A DNA stretch of 64,000 nt from DAOPYU01 sp942493245 (GCA_942493245.1 OW818685.1:434001-498000), one strand, 5' to 3'; shown: positions 53,534 through 62,049, counted from the first letter of the stretch. Translations and numbers: made by a program. The notes: generated from the letters alone by a model not told the origin.

Positions 53534-53734
53534 TCAGGCGGTGGTGTTGACAAACTGCCCCTTTCCGGGCGGGGGAGAAGGGGGAATTGCCGAGGCCTGG
53601 ATCAGCGCGATGGCCTGTTCGCCCATCTGACGCTGGATATCCAAACCTTTTTTGGCGACCGCAACCGCCTGCGTGGTTCCGGTCTGCTGACTCTGGAGGG
53701 CCATTGCCGTTTGCACCACTCCCATGACGTCCAT
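53534..53734 (-). CDS. yjfB: YjfB-like putative motility protein
   Basis: 66 residues: MDVMGVVQTAMALQSQQTGT, then AVAVAKKGLDIQRQMGEQAIALIQAS and a Pro/Gly-rich tail. This fits the YjfB family of small motility-associated proteins (pattern MDVS...A..QS...QQVSIAVLKKALDIQ...AQALI.ML). AGGAGG is six bases before the ATG. A sigma-28-type promoter lies about 65 bp upstream (53800-53826) and a strong terminator follows, so it is a complete single-gene unit, apparently under FliA control. Exact function unknown. Confidence 0.85.
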   Translation of the reverse strand: MDVMGVVQTAMALQSQQTGTTQAVAVAKKGLDIQRQMGEQAIALIQASAIPPSPPPGKGQFVNTTA

Positions 53735-53799
53735 GCACTGCCTCCTGCCGGTCAAGTCTCTTCGTACCGCAGACTCGAACCTCGTTTTTCTGTTTCTAT

Positions 53800-53826
53800 G
53801 TATCGGCAGAATGCCGGAAAACTTGA
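53800..53826 (-). promoter_or_regulatory. Sigma-28 (FliA)-type promoter for yjfB
   Basis: On the minus strand: TCAA, 15 bases, GCCGATAC. The flagellar sigma-28 consensus is TAAA-N15-GCCGATAA, so 10 of 12 positions match with exact spacing. The start of transcription would be near 53790, leaving a 5' leader of about 55 bases before the ATG at 53734. Confidence 0.75.
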
Positions 53827-53971
53827 GCGAAAATCGTCCGGGGAACATTTCTTCGGCAAGGCGAAACGGGGCGTTCCGCGAATATCTGACGAAACTCGTG
53901 CCCCAGATCGGAACCGTAACTGACAGTCGTTCAATCTCCCACTGGAATCCGGCCACCAGTTCTCCGGTACC

Positions 53972-54000
53972 GCCCCAATCGGGTGGGGCTGTCTTTTTTT
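53972..54000 (+). terminator. Hairpin with T run in the leader region of the second sigma gene
   Basis: GCCCCA (53972-53977) pairs with TGGGGC (53984-53989), followed by TGTC and a T run to 54000. It points along the plus strand, 115 bp before the sigma ATG, with no gene in front of it. It may end a small leader or RNA, or attenuate the sigma transcript. Confidence 0.55.
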
Positions 54001-54114
54001 CAGAAAAATCGTCCGGCGCTTACACAATCGGGGGGCTTGACCGTTATAGATGGGTGAGAGAGGATGAACAGGGGCCATTCATCCAGAAGCCCGGGGCCCG
54101 TCAGGAGTGCGTAC

Positions 54115-54636
54115 ATGGACAAAGCCGAGGAACTCTATGCGGCGCTCATCGAACCGATCGAGGATCGCATGATTGCGATTGTCATGCGTCTGGTGCGGGA
54201 TCGCGAGGACGCCGCCGACGTGTTCCAGGAAGTGCTGGCCACCGTCTGGAGCAAACTGGCCCAAATCCATCGGCATCCGAACCCGCAGGCGTACGTCCTG
54301 CGGATCTGCGTGAGCCATTCCTACGACGCCCTGCGCGTGCGGGCTCGGCGGAGAAAACTCGAGGTTCCGCTCGAACCGGAACACATCGAGGATCGGGCCG
54401 CAGCGCCCGTGGCGACTGAAGAACCCGGCGAACGGGACGTGGAAGCGATGGTGCGGGCGGCGGTTTTTTCGCTCCCGGTCCAGCAGGCTCAGGCGGTTCT
54501 GTTGCGTCTGCTGGATGGCGAGTCCTACCCCATCATTGGCCGGATTCTGGAGTGCTCCGAAATGACCGCGCGGTCGCACGTGAGCAAGGGCCGGGCGCGC
54601 CTGCGCGAAATCCTCTCCGAACAGGGCGTGGTATAA
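54115..54636 (+). CDS. ECF-type RNA polymerase sigma factor
   Basis: 173 residues, intact. Region 2: LYAALIEPIEDRMIAIVMRLVRDREDAADVFQEVLATVWSKL, then PNPQAYVLRICVSHSYDALR. Region 4: LPVQQAQAVLLRLLDGESYPIIGRILECSEMTARSHVSKGRARLREIL. AGGAGT precedes ATG 54115 at good spacing. The anti-sigma-like gene follows after 40 bp and a pseudopilin gene after that. This is the same order as in the module at 45153, whose sigma factor is only distantly similar, so the two modules are parallel rather than recent copies. Confidence 0.92.
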   Translation: MDKAEELYAALIEPIEDRMIAIVMRLVRDREDAADVFQEVLATVWSKLAQIHRHPNPQAYVLRICVSHSYDALRVRARRRKLEVPLEPEHIEDRAAAPVATEEPGERDVEAMVRAAVFSLPVQQAQAVLLRLLDGESYPIIGRILECSEMTARSHVSKGRARLREILSEQGVV

Positions 54637-54676
54637 TTCCCAGTTTCAGGTAGTGGCGCAGAAGGGAGAAATGAAG

Positions 54677-55603
54677 ATGCATCGGAAAGATTCTCAAACG
54701 AGCGATTCCGAACCGGACGACGCCGACCGTCTGGTCGAACACGCCTTTCGCACCCCTTCGGATGAGGCGCTCGAGGCGCAGTTGCGCGGACAATTGCGCG
54801 GATTCCGACAGGATCTGCGCGAGCACGCCTACGTACGCCGGTTGGAGCGTCCGGTGTGGCAGACTGTCTGGAGCTGGCACCCGCGCCTGGCCGCAGCGGC
54901 CAGCCTGGGCACGGTTCTGGTGATCGCCTCCATCCTTTTCTCTCTGAGCCAGAGTGCTCCCACCTGGGCGCAGGTGGCCGAGAAGTTCAATTCCGTGAAC
55001 AGTCTGACCGCAACGATCTATGTCAAAGTTCCGGCTCTGAAAGAACCCCGGCAGTGCGAGATCTGGATAGATCGCAGCGGGAAGGGACGGGTGCGTACCG
55101 GCTCGCAGGTGGTGTTCAGTCAAGGGGGGACTGTGGTGAAGGCGTTCGACGTGGAGCGGGGCGAGGAAACAACCCCGAACGAAACCGCGCGCGATATTAT
55201 CCGGATCGTCGGGAGCGAGGCGACCTATTCGCTCGAAACGGTGTTGCGGATTTTCGGGGACACATTAACGGAGGCGACGCCCCTGGTGAATGCTGATGCG
55301 GTGATCTCGGAAGATCTGGTGGTGTTCGACATTCAGTCGGCTTCGTCGTCGGAACGTTGCCGAGTGTGGGCGCTGCGCCGCAGCAAATTGCCCGTGCGCG
55401 TACTGGCCGTGGACCCCGAGTCGGGGCGTGTGACCGATTCCATCCTGACCTATTCCAAGCCGCAGCCAGCCCGGTTCTTTGACCCGGATGCATTCGCCGA
55501 GCAACTCCGGCAGAACCGAGGCGCGGGGAACCGGTTGACCTATACCGACCTGGAGGAGTGGATCGGTACGGCAATCCCGGTGGAAACACCCGCCGCTCCG
55601 TGA
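54677..55603 (+). CDS. Membrane-anchored anti-sigma-like protein with LolA-like periplasmic domain
   Basis: About 308 residues. An acidic N-terminal region of about 70 residues (no zinc-finger Cys/His set) would face the cytosol. One membrane segment follows (about 88-107, AAAASLGTVLVIASILFSL in part). The periplasmic domain begins PTWAQVAEKFNSVNSLTATIYVK and continues with CEIWIDRSGKGRVR and later LPVRVLAVDPESGRVTDSI. That is the outline of the LolA/LppX-like fold seen in similar anti-sigma partners. It sits directly behind an ECF sigma gene, hence the assignment. ATG 54677 has GGGAG eight bases upstream; ATG 54671 is an alternative. Confidence 0.75.
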   Translation: MHRKDSQTSDSEPDDADRLVEHAFRTPSDEALEAQLRGQLRGFRQDLREHAYVRRLERPVWQTVWSWHPRLAAAASLGTVLVIASILFSLSQSAPTWAQVAEKFNSVNSLTATIYVKVPALKEPRQCEIWIDRSGKGRVRTGSQVVFSQGGTVVKAFDVERGEETTPNETARDIIRIVGSEATYSLETVLRIFGDTLTEATPLVNADAVISEDLVVFDIQSASSSERCRVWALRRSKLPVRVLAVDPESGRVTDSILTYSKPQPARFFDPDAFAEQLRQNRGAGNRLTYTDLEEWIGTAIPVETPAAP

Positions 55604-55796
55604 GGCCGGAAATTCCGAGAAGATGACCTGACGGATGGCGTAACGGGAAGTGGGCCAGGCCAGAATCCGGTTCATCGCTCAGGGCAAACAAGATTTTCAA
55701 AATGAGTGAAATTTGTTTTGTGCGTGGAAAAGCGTTCCAGCACAACGGGGAGACCTGTTGTTCAAAATTCAGAAAAAGAACAAGGAGAAGGAAACC

Positions 55797-56369
55797 ATGT
55801 CGTCGAAGTTTTGTGCGGGAAAAAGTTTCGGGGCTTTTACCCTGATTGAACTGCTGATCGTCGTGGCCATCATCGCCATCCTGGCGGCCATCGCGACTCC
55901 CAACTTTCTGGAGGCTCAGATGCGAGCCAAGGTCGCCCGCGTCCGGGCCGACAGCCGAACCCTCGCTAATGCGATGGAGTCCTATGCCATCGACAATGTC
56001 ACCTACCCGTTTTGCGACCCCCAGTTGAATCACTCCTATCTCAGCGACATCCCCTGCCTGACCACCCCCGTCGCCTACATGCAGAACCTTCTGCCCGACG
56101 TCTTCCCCGGCGACGAGGACGATTCCCGCACCCGGTACTATCGGTACTATCCGGTGGACTACTGGCAATACGCGTTTCCGCAGCTGCGCGGCTTCTGGCG
56201 TTGGGTCGTGATGAGCAATGGCCCGGATCGCAAGATCGACATCACGCGAGAGAATGCGCCTTCGGCCATCCAGGGGCAATTGTGGATGGTCTATGACCCG
56301 ACCAACGGCGTCCGCAGCACGGGCGACATTATCCTGACCAACCGGGGCTTTCTGGGCAACACGATGTGA
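55797..56369 (+). CDS. Type II secretion/type IV pilus-like pseudopilin
   Basis: 190 residues. Canonical prepilin start: leader MSSKFCAGKSFGA, then FTLIELLIVVAIIAILAAIATPNFLEAQ. Soluble part: VARVRADSRTLANAMESYAIDN, LTTPVAYMQNLLPDVF, a Tyr-rich segment and WVVMSNGPDRKID, ending YDPTNGVRSTGDIILTNRGF. The LTTPVAY, GPD and YDxTNGxxSxGDI motifs are shared with the three pseudopilins at 48829-51153. The ATG at 55797 has AAGGAGAAGGA upstream. Third gene of the second sigma/anti-sigma module. Confidence 0.9.
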   Translation: MSSKFCAGKSFGAFTLIELLIVVAIIAILAAIATPNFLEAQMRAKVARVRADSRTLANAMESYAIDNVTYPFCDPQLNHSYLSDIPCLTTPVAYMQNLLPDVFPGDEDDSRTRYYRYYPVDYWQYAFPQLRGFWRWVVMSNGPDRKIDITRENAPSAIQGQLWMVYDPTNGVRSTGDIILTNRGFLGNTM

Positions 56370-56905
56370 CCGAACAGCCCCCCCGGGAGGGGCTTCGCGA
56401 ATTAAAGAGGAATTCTCTGGAATATGAGTATTGGAGGCACGAACAGGGGCAGAACGATCCGAGGAAAACACCGGGTCTGCCAGATCTGCGACAGCAATCG
56501 CACCGATCCCACTCTGTATTTACATGTTTTCTCAAGGCGGGGCGCCCGAATTCCATGAGGCGGCAAGGATATGCCGCCTCAGCGTCTTTTCGCTTAGCGT
56601 TTTGTGGTTGATCGTCCTTGTGTTGCAAAAAAATTGTCGCGCTTGCGTAGATTCTGCGAGAGAGTAGTACAGATACCGCTCTATTGTTACATCCGTGTTC
56701 ATCTGTGGTTTTCTGAAGTAGGGTAAAGTCCATTGCTTTCGATTTGGAGAAAGCCATCATTTTTTGAGACAATGAACAGAATTCGCGTTCGAAGTCATTT
56801 GACTGGTTCGCTGGCGTGTGGAGAATGAACTGGTCCTGTTGCTTCGTTTGCCTCTGGGACGAATCGGTGGGGTGGGTATGAAACGAAATTCTCAAGGGGA
56901 GAAGC
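56370..56905. other. Intergenic region with hairpin and repeat half
   Basis: About 535 bp. TGAGGCGGCA (56556-56565) pairs with TGCCGCCTCA (56572-56581), followed by GCGTCTTTT, a possible weak terminator for the pseudopilin gene. A CGCTTGCGTAGATTCTGCG repeat (56639-56657) and the half repeat at 56690-56710 follow. No gene seen. Confidence 0.55.
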
Positions 56906-57439
56906 ATGTCGAGGAAAGGATACCGTCTATTCTATTTCGGGTCGAAAGTGCTAGGCATTACGGCATGTCTGTTTTTTCTCGTTGATATGTTCCTATTCTT
57001 CCACCGCTTCTCAAATGGCCTGAAACAGATTGACTACGAACGTGTCCTGGACAGTCCCGGGCCTTTGATATTTTATCCGATTTTCCTTCTCCCATACATA
57101 ATAATCCCCCTTCTGTCCCTGCTTGGGACATTTGTGGTTGTTAGGCATTTCAGGGAAATTCATCAGGAGTCCGTTCCAATCATCTCACTTCTTATAGGGG
57201 GACAAAGCTGGGTTTTCTTGTCCCGTCTGGTCGATTGGGCCTTCAAGATTTTTCCCGGCTTCTTTGATCTGGTCGGACTTTCCGAATCGAGTCTTTCCTC
57301 CAATCTGGTGGCCATTGGCCTCTTGTTGACCATAATTTTGGTGAGTCTCATATCCTCTGCCCTGTCCATTGCGGTAAAAGAAATCAGCATACCGGATATT
57401 CCAATCGAACCGGAAAACCAGGAACAACGAATTTCATGA
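56906..57439 (+). CDS. Four-pass membrane protein of unknown function
   Basis: 177 residues with four hydrophobic segments (about 12-32, 52-76, 90-112, 132-155) and a charged C terminus (EPENQEQRIS). GGGGAGAAG precedes the ATG. The DNA is visibly richer in A/T than its neighbours, a hint of separate origin. Its stop overlaps the next start (ATGA, 57436-57439), so it is coupled to the 2H phosphoesterase gene. No family recognised. Confidence 0.6.
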   Translation: MSRKGYRLFYFGSKVLGITACLFFLVDMFLFFHRFSNGLKQIDYERVLDSPGPLIFYPIFLLPYIIIPLLSLLGTFVVVRHFREIHQESVPIISLLIGGQSWVFLSRLVDWAFKIFPGFFDLVGLSESSLSSNLVAIGLLLTIILVSLISSALSIAVKEISIPDIPIEPENQEQRIS

Positions 57440-58185
57440 CCCGTCAGACCCTCGACGACCTCTATGCCTGCATCCACGCCAAAGGGATGCAACTCCTCGC
57501 GGAGGGACAAATCCCCGGCGATCCGTACCTGGATTCAGGATTGAACTCCGCGAACGACGCCCGTTCTGTCGACACCCGGCGCGGACTGACGCTCCTCTTT
57601 CCGCTGGAACCCAACACCACGCTTCGGATGTTGCTGGCCGACTGGCGCGGGCGGTTCCCCGAGTGGTACGTCTATCCCGACCGCGACCTGCACGTCACCG
57701 TGGTCTCCCTCATCAGCGCACGCGACGGCTACGCCCCCGGTGAAGAAGAGACGCGGCAGTATCTGGATTGCGTGCGCGCGGCGCTCGCGCCCATCCCTTC
57801 CTTTACGATCGCGTTCGAGGGGATCATCGCGAGTCCCACGGGACTCCTTCTCAAAGGGTATTACGAACAGGGCCTCGACACGCTGCGGGCGCGCATCCGG
57901 GAAGCGGCGGCCCGGTGCGGGCTGCCGCTCCACGAGCGGTATGAAACCCTCAGCGCGCACGTGAGCCTGGCGCGCTACATCCAGCCGGAGACCGATTTGC
58001 CGAAGATCGAACGGCTCGTACGGGAATACGCAGGCCGCGCGTTCGGGGAATATCCCGTCCGGGATCTTCTTTATGTCCACCAGGACTGGTACAATCACAA
58101 CAGCCGTGTTCTGGCTCGTTTATCCCTCATACCGAACGGAAGGGATGAACAATTGAAGATTGAAAGTCGTCATCTGGAATTCTAA
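57436..58185 (+). CDS. 2H phosphoesterase-like protein (2'-5' RNA ligase superfamily)
   Basis: 249 residues. The two H-x-T/S-x motifs of the 2H superfamily are HVTVV (in DLHVTVVSLI) and HVSLA (in SAHVSLARYIQP). They are spaced about 100 residues apart, as expected for a bilobal active site. Members hydrolyse cyclic nucleotide or 2',3'-cyclic phosphate ends or ligate RNA; the substrate here is unknown. Translation is coupled to the upstream four-pass membrane protein. GC content returns to that of the surrounding genome in this gene. Confidence 0.8.
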   Translation: MTRQTLDDLYACIHAKGMQLLAEGQIPGDPYLDSGLNSANDARSVDTRRGLTLLFPLEPNTTLRMLLADWRGRFPEWYVYPDRDLHVTVVSLISARDGYAPGEEETRQYLDCVRAALAPIPSFTIAFEGIIASPTGLLLKGYYEQGLDTLRARIREAAARCGLPLHERYETLSAHVSLARYIQPETDLPKIERLVREYAGRAFGEYPVRDLLYVHQDWYNHNSRVLARLSLIPNGRDEQLKIESRHLEF

Positions 58186-58209
58186 AGTAGCAACAGGCAG
58201 TTAGGGCCA

Positions 58210-58430
58210 TTGCCAGAAAGAATTTTCATTGTCGTTGTAATGCCACCCCTTCGTTCGTCATCCCCGCGAAAGCGGGGATTCAGAGGCGTGAGAACGGCGA
58301 AAATGGAAAAAATCAAGGAAATCGGTTTTGAAACCGAGTCGCCCGAATCTGGGTTCCCGTTTGCGCGGGAATGACGGAGAGGGAGAAAACTCCCGGAAAC
58401 GACAGGGAAATCGCTGATTCCTTTTAGCAA
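58210..58430. repeat. Possible degraded element with GTCATCCCCGCG-type repeats
   Basis: The left end TTGCCAGAAAGAAT matches the second-family element at 51368. The right end (58415-58430) is its inverted form with several changes. Inside are two oppositely oriented copies of the widespread CCCGCGAAAGCGGGGATTC unit (58262-58280 and 58339-58375). No clear target duplication. Confidence 0.4.
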
Positions 58431-58458
58431 TTACGATAAAACGGGAAGGGGATGCACC

Positions 58459-59640
58459 ATGCAGAAAAAAACAGTGCGGGCTGGGATTGTGGGGGCGGGG
58501 TTTTCCGCGTCGTTTCATTTCGAGGCGCTTAAGAAGGTCTATGGAACAAACGTCGAGGTGGCCGGGGTGTATGCTCTGGACCAGGCGCAGTGCCGGGCCT
58601 ATGCGGAGAAGCGGGGGATCGTTGCCTGCGCGAGCCTGGATGAATTGTTCGACCGGTGCGATATCGTCCACGTGTGCGTCACCGCCACCTCGCACGAAGA
58701 GGTCGCCGTCGCCGCGCTCCGGCGCGACAAGTTTGTGATTTGTGAGAAGCCGCTGACCGGTTACTTCGGCGACGGCACCGAGGAGTTCCACGGCGACCAC
58801 TTCCCCCGGCAGGTGGCGCTCGACGCCGCGCTGGCCAGCGTGCGGCGCATCCTCGACGCCGAAGCCGCCAGCCAGGGGCGTCTCTGTTACGCGGAAAACT
58901 GGGTCTATGCCCCTTCGATCCAGAAGGAGCGCGAGATCCTCGAAAAGACCGGTTCGCAGATCCTCTGGATCCACGCCGAGGAGGCGCACTCCGGTTCGCA
59001 CGCCCACACGTACGCCTACTGGAAGTACTCGGGCGGGGGCGTGCTGATCGGCAAGGGGTGTCACCCGTTGACGGCGGCGCTCTACCTGAAGCGCGTCGAG
59101 GGCCGGACGCGCGACGGACGGCCCATCCAGCCCAGGGCCGTTTCGGCCCGAACCCACGCCCTGACGCGCCTGCCCAATTTCCGCGACGAGGGCCACCTGC
59201 GCTGCAACTACCACGACATAGACGATTTCTCGATGATGCACGTGGTGTTCGACGACAACACCATCGCCACGGTCTTCGCGTCGGACATCATCATGGGCGG
59301 TATCCACAACTGGCTCGAGGTGGCGGCGAACAACCACCGCACGGTCTGCAATATCAACCCGAATACGGCGATGCAGACCTACAACCCGCTGGACGCGAAC
59401 TTCGACGACATCTATGTGGTCGAGAAGACGGGCACCAAACAGGGGTGGTCCTGCCCCTCGCCCGACGAGGACTGGTTCACGGGCTACCCGCAGGAAATCG
59501 AAGCGTTCTACCGGGCGGCGGCCTATGGCGAGCCGATCGAGAGCGACAGCCGTCTGGCCGCCGACGCCATCTCGACGATCTACAGCGCCTATGTTTCGGC
59601 GGAACGCGGCGGTGCTGAAACGCCGGTTCAGCCCTTCTGA
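58459..59640 (+). CDS. Gfo/Idh/MocA-family oxidoreductase
   Basis: 393 residues. The N-terminal Rossmann fold has GIVGAGFSASFH, and CEKPL marks the family's EKP catalytic region. A C-terminal alpha/beta substrate domain follows (ENWVYAPSIQ, HSGSHAHTYAYWKYSGGGVLIGKGCHPL), supplying Lys and His residues typical of the active site. These enzymes use NAD(P) to oxidise or reduce sugars and inositols. The exact substrate is not predictable. GGGGA lies upstream of the ATG. A hairpin with T run follows the gene. It is not in an operon with its neighbours. Confidence 0.92.
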   Translation: MQKKTVRAGIVGAGFSASFHFEALKKVYGTNVEVAGVYALDQAQCRAYAEKRGIVACASLDELFDRCDIVHVCVTATSHEEVAVAALRRDKFVICEKPLTGYFGDGTEEFHGDHFPRQVALDAALASVRRILDAEAASQGRLCYAENWVYAPSIQKEREILEKTGSQILWIHAEEAHSGSHAHTYAYWKYSGGGVLIGKGCHPLTAALYLKRVEGRTRDGRPIQPRAVSARTHALTRLPNFRDEGHLRCNYHDIDDFSMMHVVFDDNTIATVFASDIIMGGIHNWLEVAANNHRTVCNINPNTAMQTYNPLDANFDDIYVVEKTGTKQGWSCPSPDEDWFTGYPQEIEAFYRAAAYGEPIESDSRLAADAISTIYSAYVSAERGGAETPVQPF

Positions 59641-59656
59641 TAACAGGCTCCCGCCT

Positions 59657-59698
59657 CCCGCCGGACGATCTGTTTCAGGTGGACGGCGGGATGTTTTT
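59657..59698 (+). terminator. Probable terminator of the Gfo/Idh/MocA gene
   Basis: CCCGCCG (59657-59663) pairs with CGGCGGG (59684-59690), followed by ATGTTTTTCT. The 20-base loop makes it moderate in strength. Confidence 0.55.
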
Positions 59699-59912
59699 CT
59701 GTCCAGTCTCCACTTCCGGGCTGTTGTGGGAGGGAGACCGGGACGGGTTTTTCCAGTCGGGCGCGGGTATTCTTTTTGTTGACAAACGACCCGCTTCCCC
59801 TCAGGATGCTCTTTCGTCCCCGGGGTATTATGCCCGGAACGGCAGGGTTTTGAAATGACCTGCCGCATCCTTCTTACAGCGAGTACCCGGCGCTCCCAAT
59901 ACCGGGATAAAG

Positions 59913-61751
59913 ATGAAACCCATGACTGACGAGACGACCCTCAACCCCTCAACCGACGCCTCCAATGCCGTCGAACAATCTGTCCCCCCCACAACGAACG
60001 AGATGCCGGAAGTGGTCTCTGCCGCCGAAGCCAATGATGCCATGGCGGCCGAGCTGCAGGAATTCGACGCGTTCATGAACGACCATCGTTATGAAATTGT
60101 GCAACACGAGGTCAGCTCCATCATCACGGTGCGCGTCGTTGCGATGCGCAGCGACCATGTGCTGGTGGATCTGGGCGATAAGGCCGAAGGCGTTATTCCC
60201 CTTCAGGAATTCGCCGATGCCAAGGGCGGCGTCAACGTCGCTGTGGGGCAGGAAATCGAGGTCGAGGTGTTGGGCCGCGATGAAGAAACCGGCCTCATTG
60301 AAGTCTCCTATAAACAGGCGCGCGCCCAGCGCGCGTGGAAAGACGTCGAAGCCGCTTTTGCCAGCGGGGTTCCGCTTCAGGGCGTGGTCTCGCGTGTGGT
60401 CAAGTCGGGCGTGATCGTGGACGTCAAGGGCGTGCAGTGTTTCATGCCCGCCTCGCAGATCGCCGACGTGCGCGTGAACAACCTCGAAGAGTGGATCGGC
60501 AAGGACGTCGAGGTGGTGATCGTGGATTTCATCGCCGGTCAGAAGCGGGTGGTGGTGTCGCGCCGCCGTCTGGTCGAGGCGAACAAGCGCCGCGCACTCG
60601 AAGAAATTCTCTCGCGCCTGAAGGCCAGCGAGGTGGTGCAGGGTACGGTCAAGTCCATCCAGAACTTCGGCGCGTTCCTGGACATGGGCGGCGTGGATGC
60701 GTTCATGCCGCGCGAGGAGATCTCGTGGGATCGTTCGGCGGCGCCGTCCAGCCTTCTGGAAGTGGGCCAGACCTTCGATGTCAAAGTGATCGACATGGAC
60801 GCCGAGGCGGGCCGGATCAAAGTCAGCCGCAAGGCGTTGCGCTCCGACCCGTGGGAAACCGTGGCCTCCCGTTACCCCGAAGGTACGCAGGTTCAGGGCG
60901 AAGTGGTGACGATTACCAAGTTCGGCGCGTTTGTGCGCCTTGAAGAAGGGCTGACCGGTTTGATTCACGTGTCGGACCTGACGTGGAAGCGCGAGGCGGT
61001 GCGCATCACCGATATCGTGAAAGAAGGCGACGCGGTCAGCGCCGTGGTGCTCAAGGCCGATTTCCCGAACCGTCGGTTGTCGCTCGGTTTGAAGCAGTTG
61101 GCCGAGGATCCCTGGCTCGAGGCCGAGCGGGTTTGCCCGAAAGGCTCGAAGGTGAAGGGCACGGTCACCAGCGTGGCGCCCTTTGGCGCCTTTGTGCGCG
61201 TGACGGATGAAATCGAAGGCTTGATCCACATCTCGGAGATGTCCTGGGACAAGAAGATCAAAGACCCGAAAGAAGTGCTGCAAGTGGGCCAGGAGGTCGA
61301 GGCCGTGGTGCTGAAGACCGACGCCGCCACGCGCCGCATTTCGCTGGGCATGAAACAACTCATCGAAAACCCCTTCAACGCCAAGATGCGCGAGTTCAAG
61401 GTGGGCGCGATTTTCGAGGCCCCCGTGGCGCGCATGATCCCGATGGGCGCGTTCCTGACCCTGGCGGCGGATGACGTGGTGGGGAACATTGACGGTTTCC
61501 TGCACGTCTCGCAGATGGACACCGAGCGCGTCGAGAAGCCCGAGCATAAGTACAAAGTGGGCGATGTGGTGCGCTGCAAGATTACCAAGATCGAGAAGGG
61601 CAAGATCTCGCTGAGCCGCAAGGCCCTGCTCGAGGACGAAGAGCGCGACGCCATCCGTCAGTTCCGCTCGACTCCCGGCGCGGACAACAGTTCGATCAAG
61701 TTTGGCGAATTGTTGCAGAAGGTACAGTTGGATTCTTCAAGAGAGGCGTAA
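59913..61751 (+). CDS. rpsA: 30S ribosomal protein S1
   Basis: 612 residues with six S1 (OB-fold) repeats. The first two are divergent ribosome-binding repeats and repeats 3-6 carry the usual VxGxVxxIxxFGAFVxL pattern (for example VQGTVKSIQNFGAFLDMGG and VKGTVTSVAPFGAFVRV). An acidic, Ser/Thr-rich N-terminal extension of about 50 residues precedes repeat 1. S1 recruits mRNA to the 30S subunit. Starts at ATG 59913 or 59922; ribosome binding is weak, which is common for rpsA because S1 represses its own translation. Followed by a large hairpin and accA. Confidence 0.95.
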   Translation: MKPMTDETTLNPSTDASNAVEQSVPPTTNEMPEVVSAAEANDAMAAELQEFDAFMNDHRYEIVQHEVSSIITVRVVAMRSDHVLVDLGDKAEGVIPLQEFADAKGGVNVAVGQEIEVEVLGRDEETGLIEVSYKQARAQRAWKDVEAAFASGVPLQGVVSRVVKSGVIVDVKGVQCFMPASQIADVRVNNLEEWIGKDVEVVIVDFIAGQKRVVVSRRRLVEANKRRALEEILSRLKASEVVQGTVKSIQNFGAFLDMGGVDAFMPREEISWDRSAAPSSLLEVGQTFDVKVIDMDAEAGRIKVSRKALRSDPWETVASRYPEGTQVQGEVVTITKFGAFVRLEEGLTGLIHVSDLTWKREAVRITDIVKEGDAVSAVVLKADFPNRRLSLGLKQLAEDPWLEAERVCPKGSKVKGTVTSVAPFGAFVRVTDEIEGLIHISEMSWDKKIKDPKEVLQVGQEVEAVVLKTDAATRRISLGMKQLIENPFNAKMREFKVGAIFEAPVARMIPMGAFLTLAADDVVGNIDGFLHVSQMDTERVEKPEHKYKVGDVVRCKITKIEKGKISLSRKALLEDEERDAIRQFRSTPGADNSSIKFGELLQKVQLDSSREA

Positions 61752-61848
61752 GCGATCTTTTGAAGAGGGGTTTCCCCCGTCCCCCGGTCGGGTTGAGGGA
61801 GCCGCCCCGTAAGGGCGTAAACGCAACATCCTGTTTTAAAGGTGTCTT

Positions 61849-61894
61849 GCGCCGCCCGCTGAAAAGCCTTTCGGAGGCTTGAAGCGGGCGGCGC
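61849..61894. repeat. Strong two-step hairpin between rpsA and accA
   Basis: GCGCCGCCCGCT (61849-61860) pairs with AGCGGGCGGCGC (61883-61894), and an inner stem AAGCCT/AGGCTT with a TTCGG-type loop stacks inside. No T run follows, so it is more likely a processing, stability or repeat element than a classical terminator. Confidence 0.6.
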
Positions 61895-62049
61895 TTCGCA
61901 AATAGGCGCCAAGGCGCTGTCAGCATTTCCCGCTTGCCAACTATTCGGCCGGGGAATAGAATACCCCCGACAAACTCAGGAGACCGGGTCTTTGTCTGCG
62001 GGAAATCTCGGCGCCGCGCGTCCGGAATCCACAAGGTAGGTACTCTCTT

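Larger units (their letters stand above)
53735..54114. other. Divergent region between yjfB and the second ECF sigma gene
   Basis: About 380 bp. It contains the yjfB promoter (53800-53826, minus strand) and a plus-strand hairpin with T run (53972-54000) upstream of the sigma gene. No gene seen. Confidence 0.65.

Noticed and set aside
59779..59831. TTGACA and TATTAT hexamers upstream of rpsA as a sigma-70 promoter
   Set aside because: They are about 41 bp apart, far beyond the usual 16-18 bp spacing.
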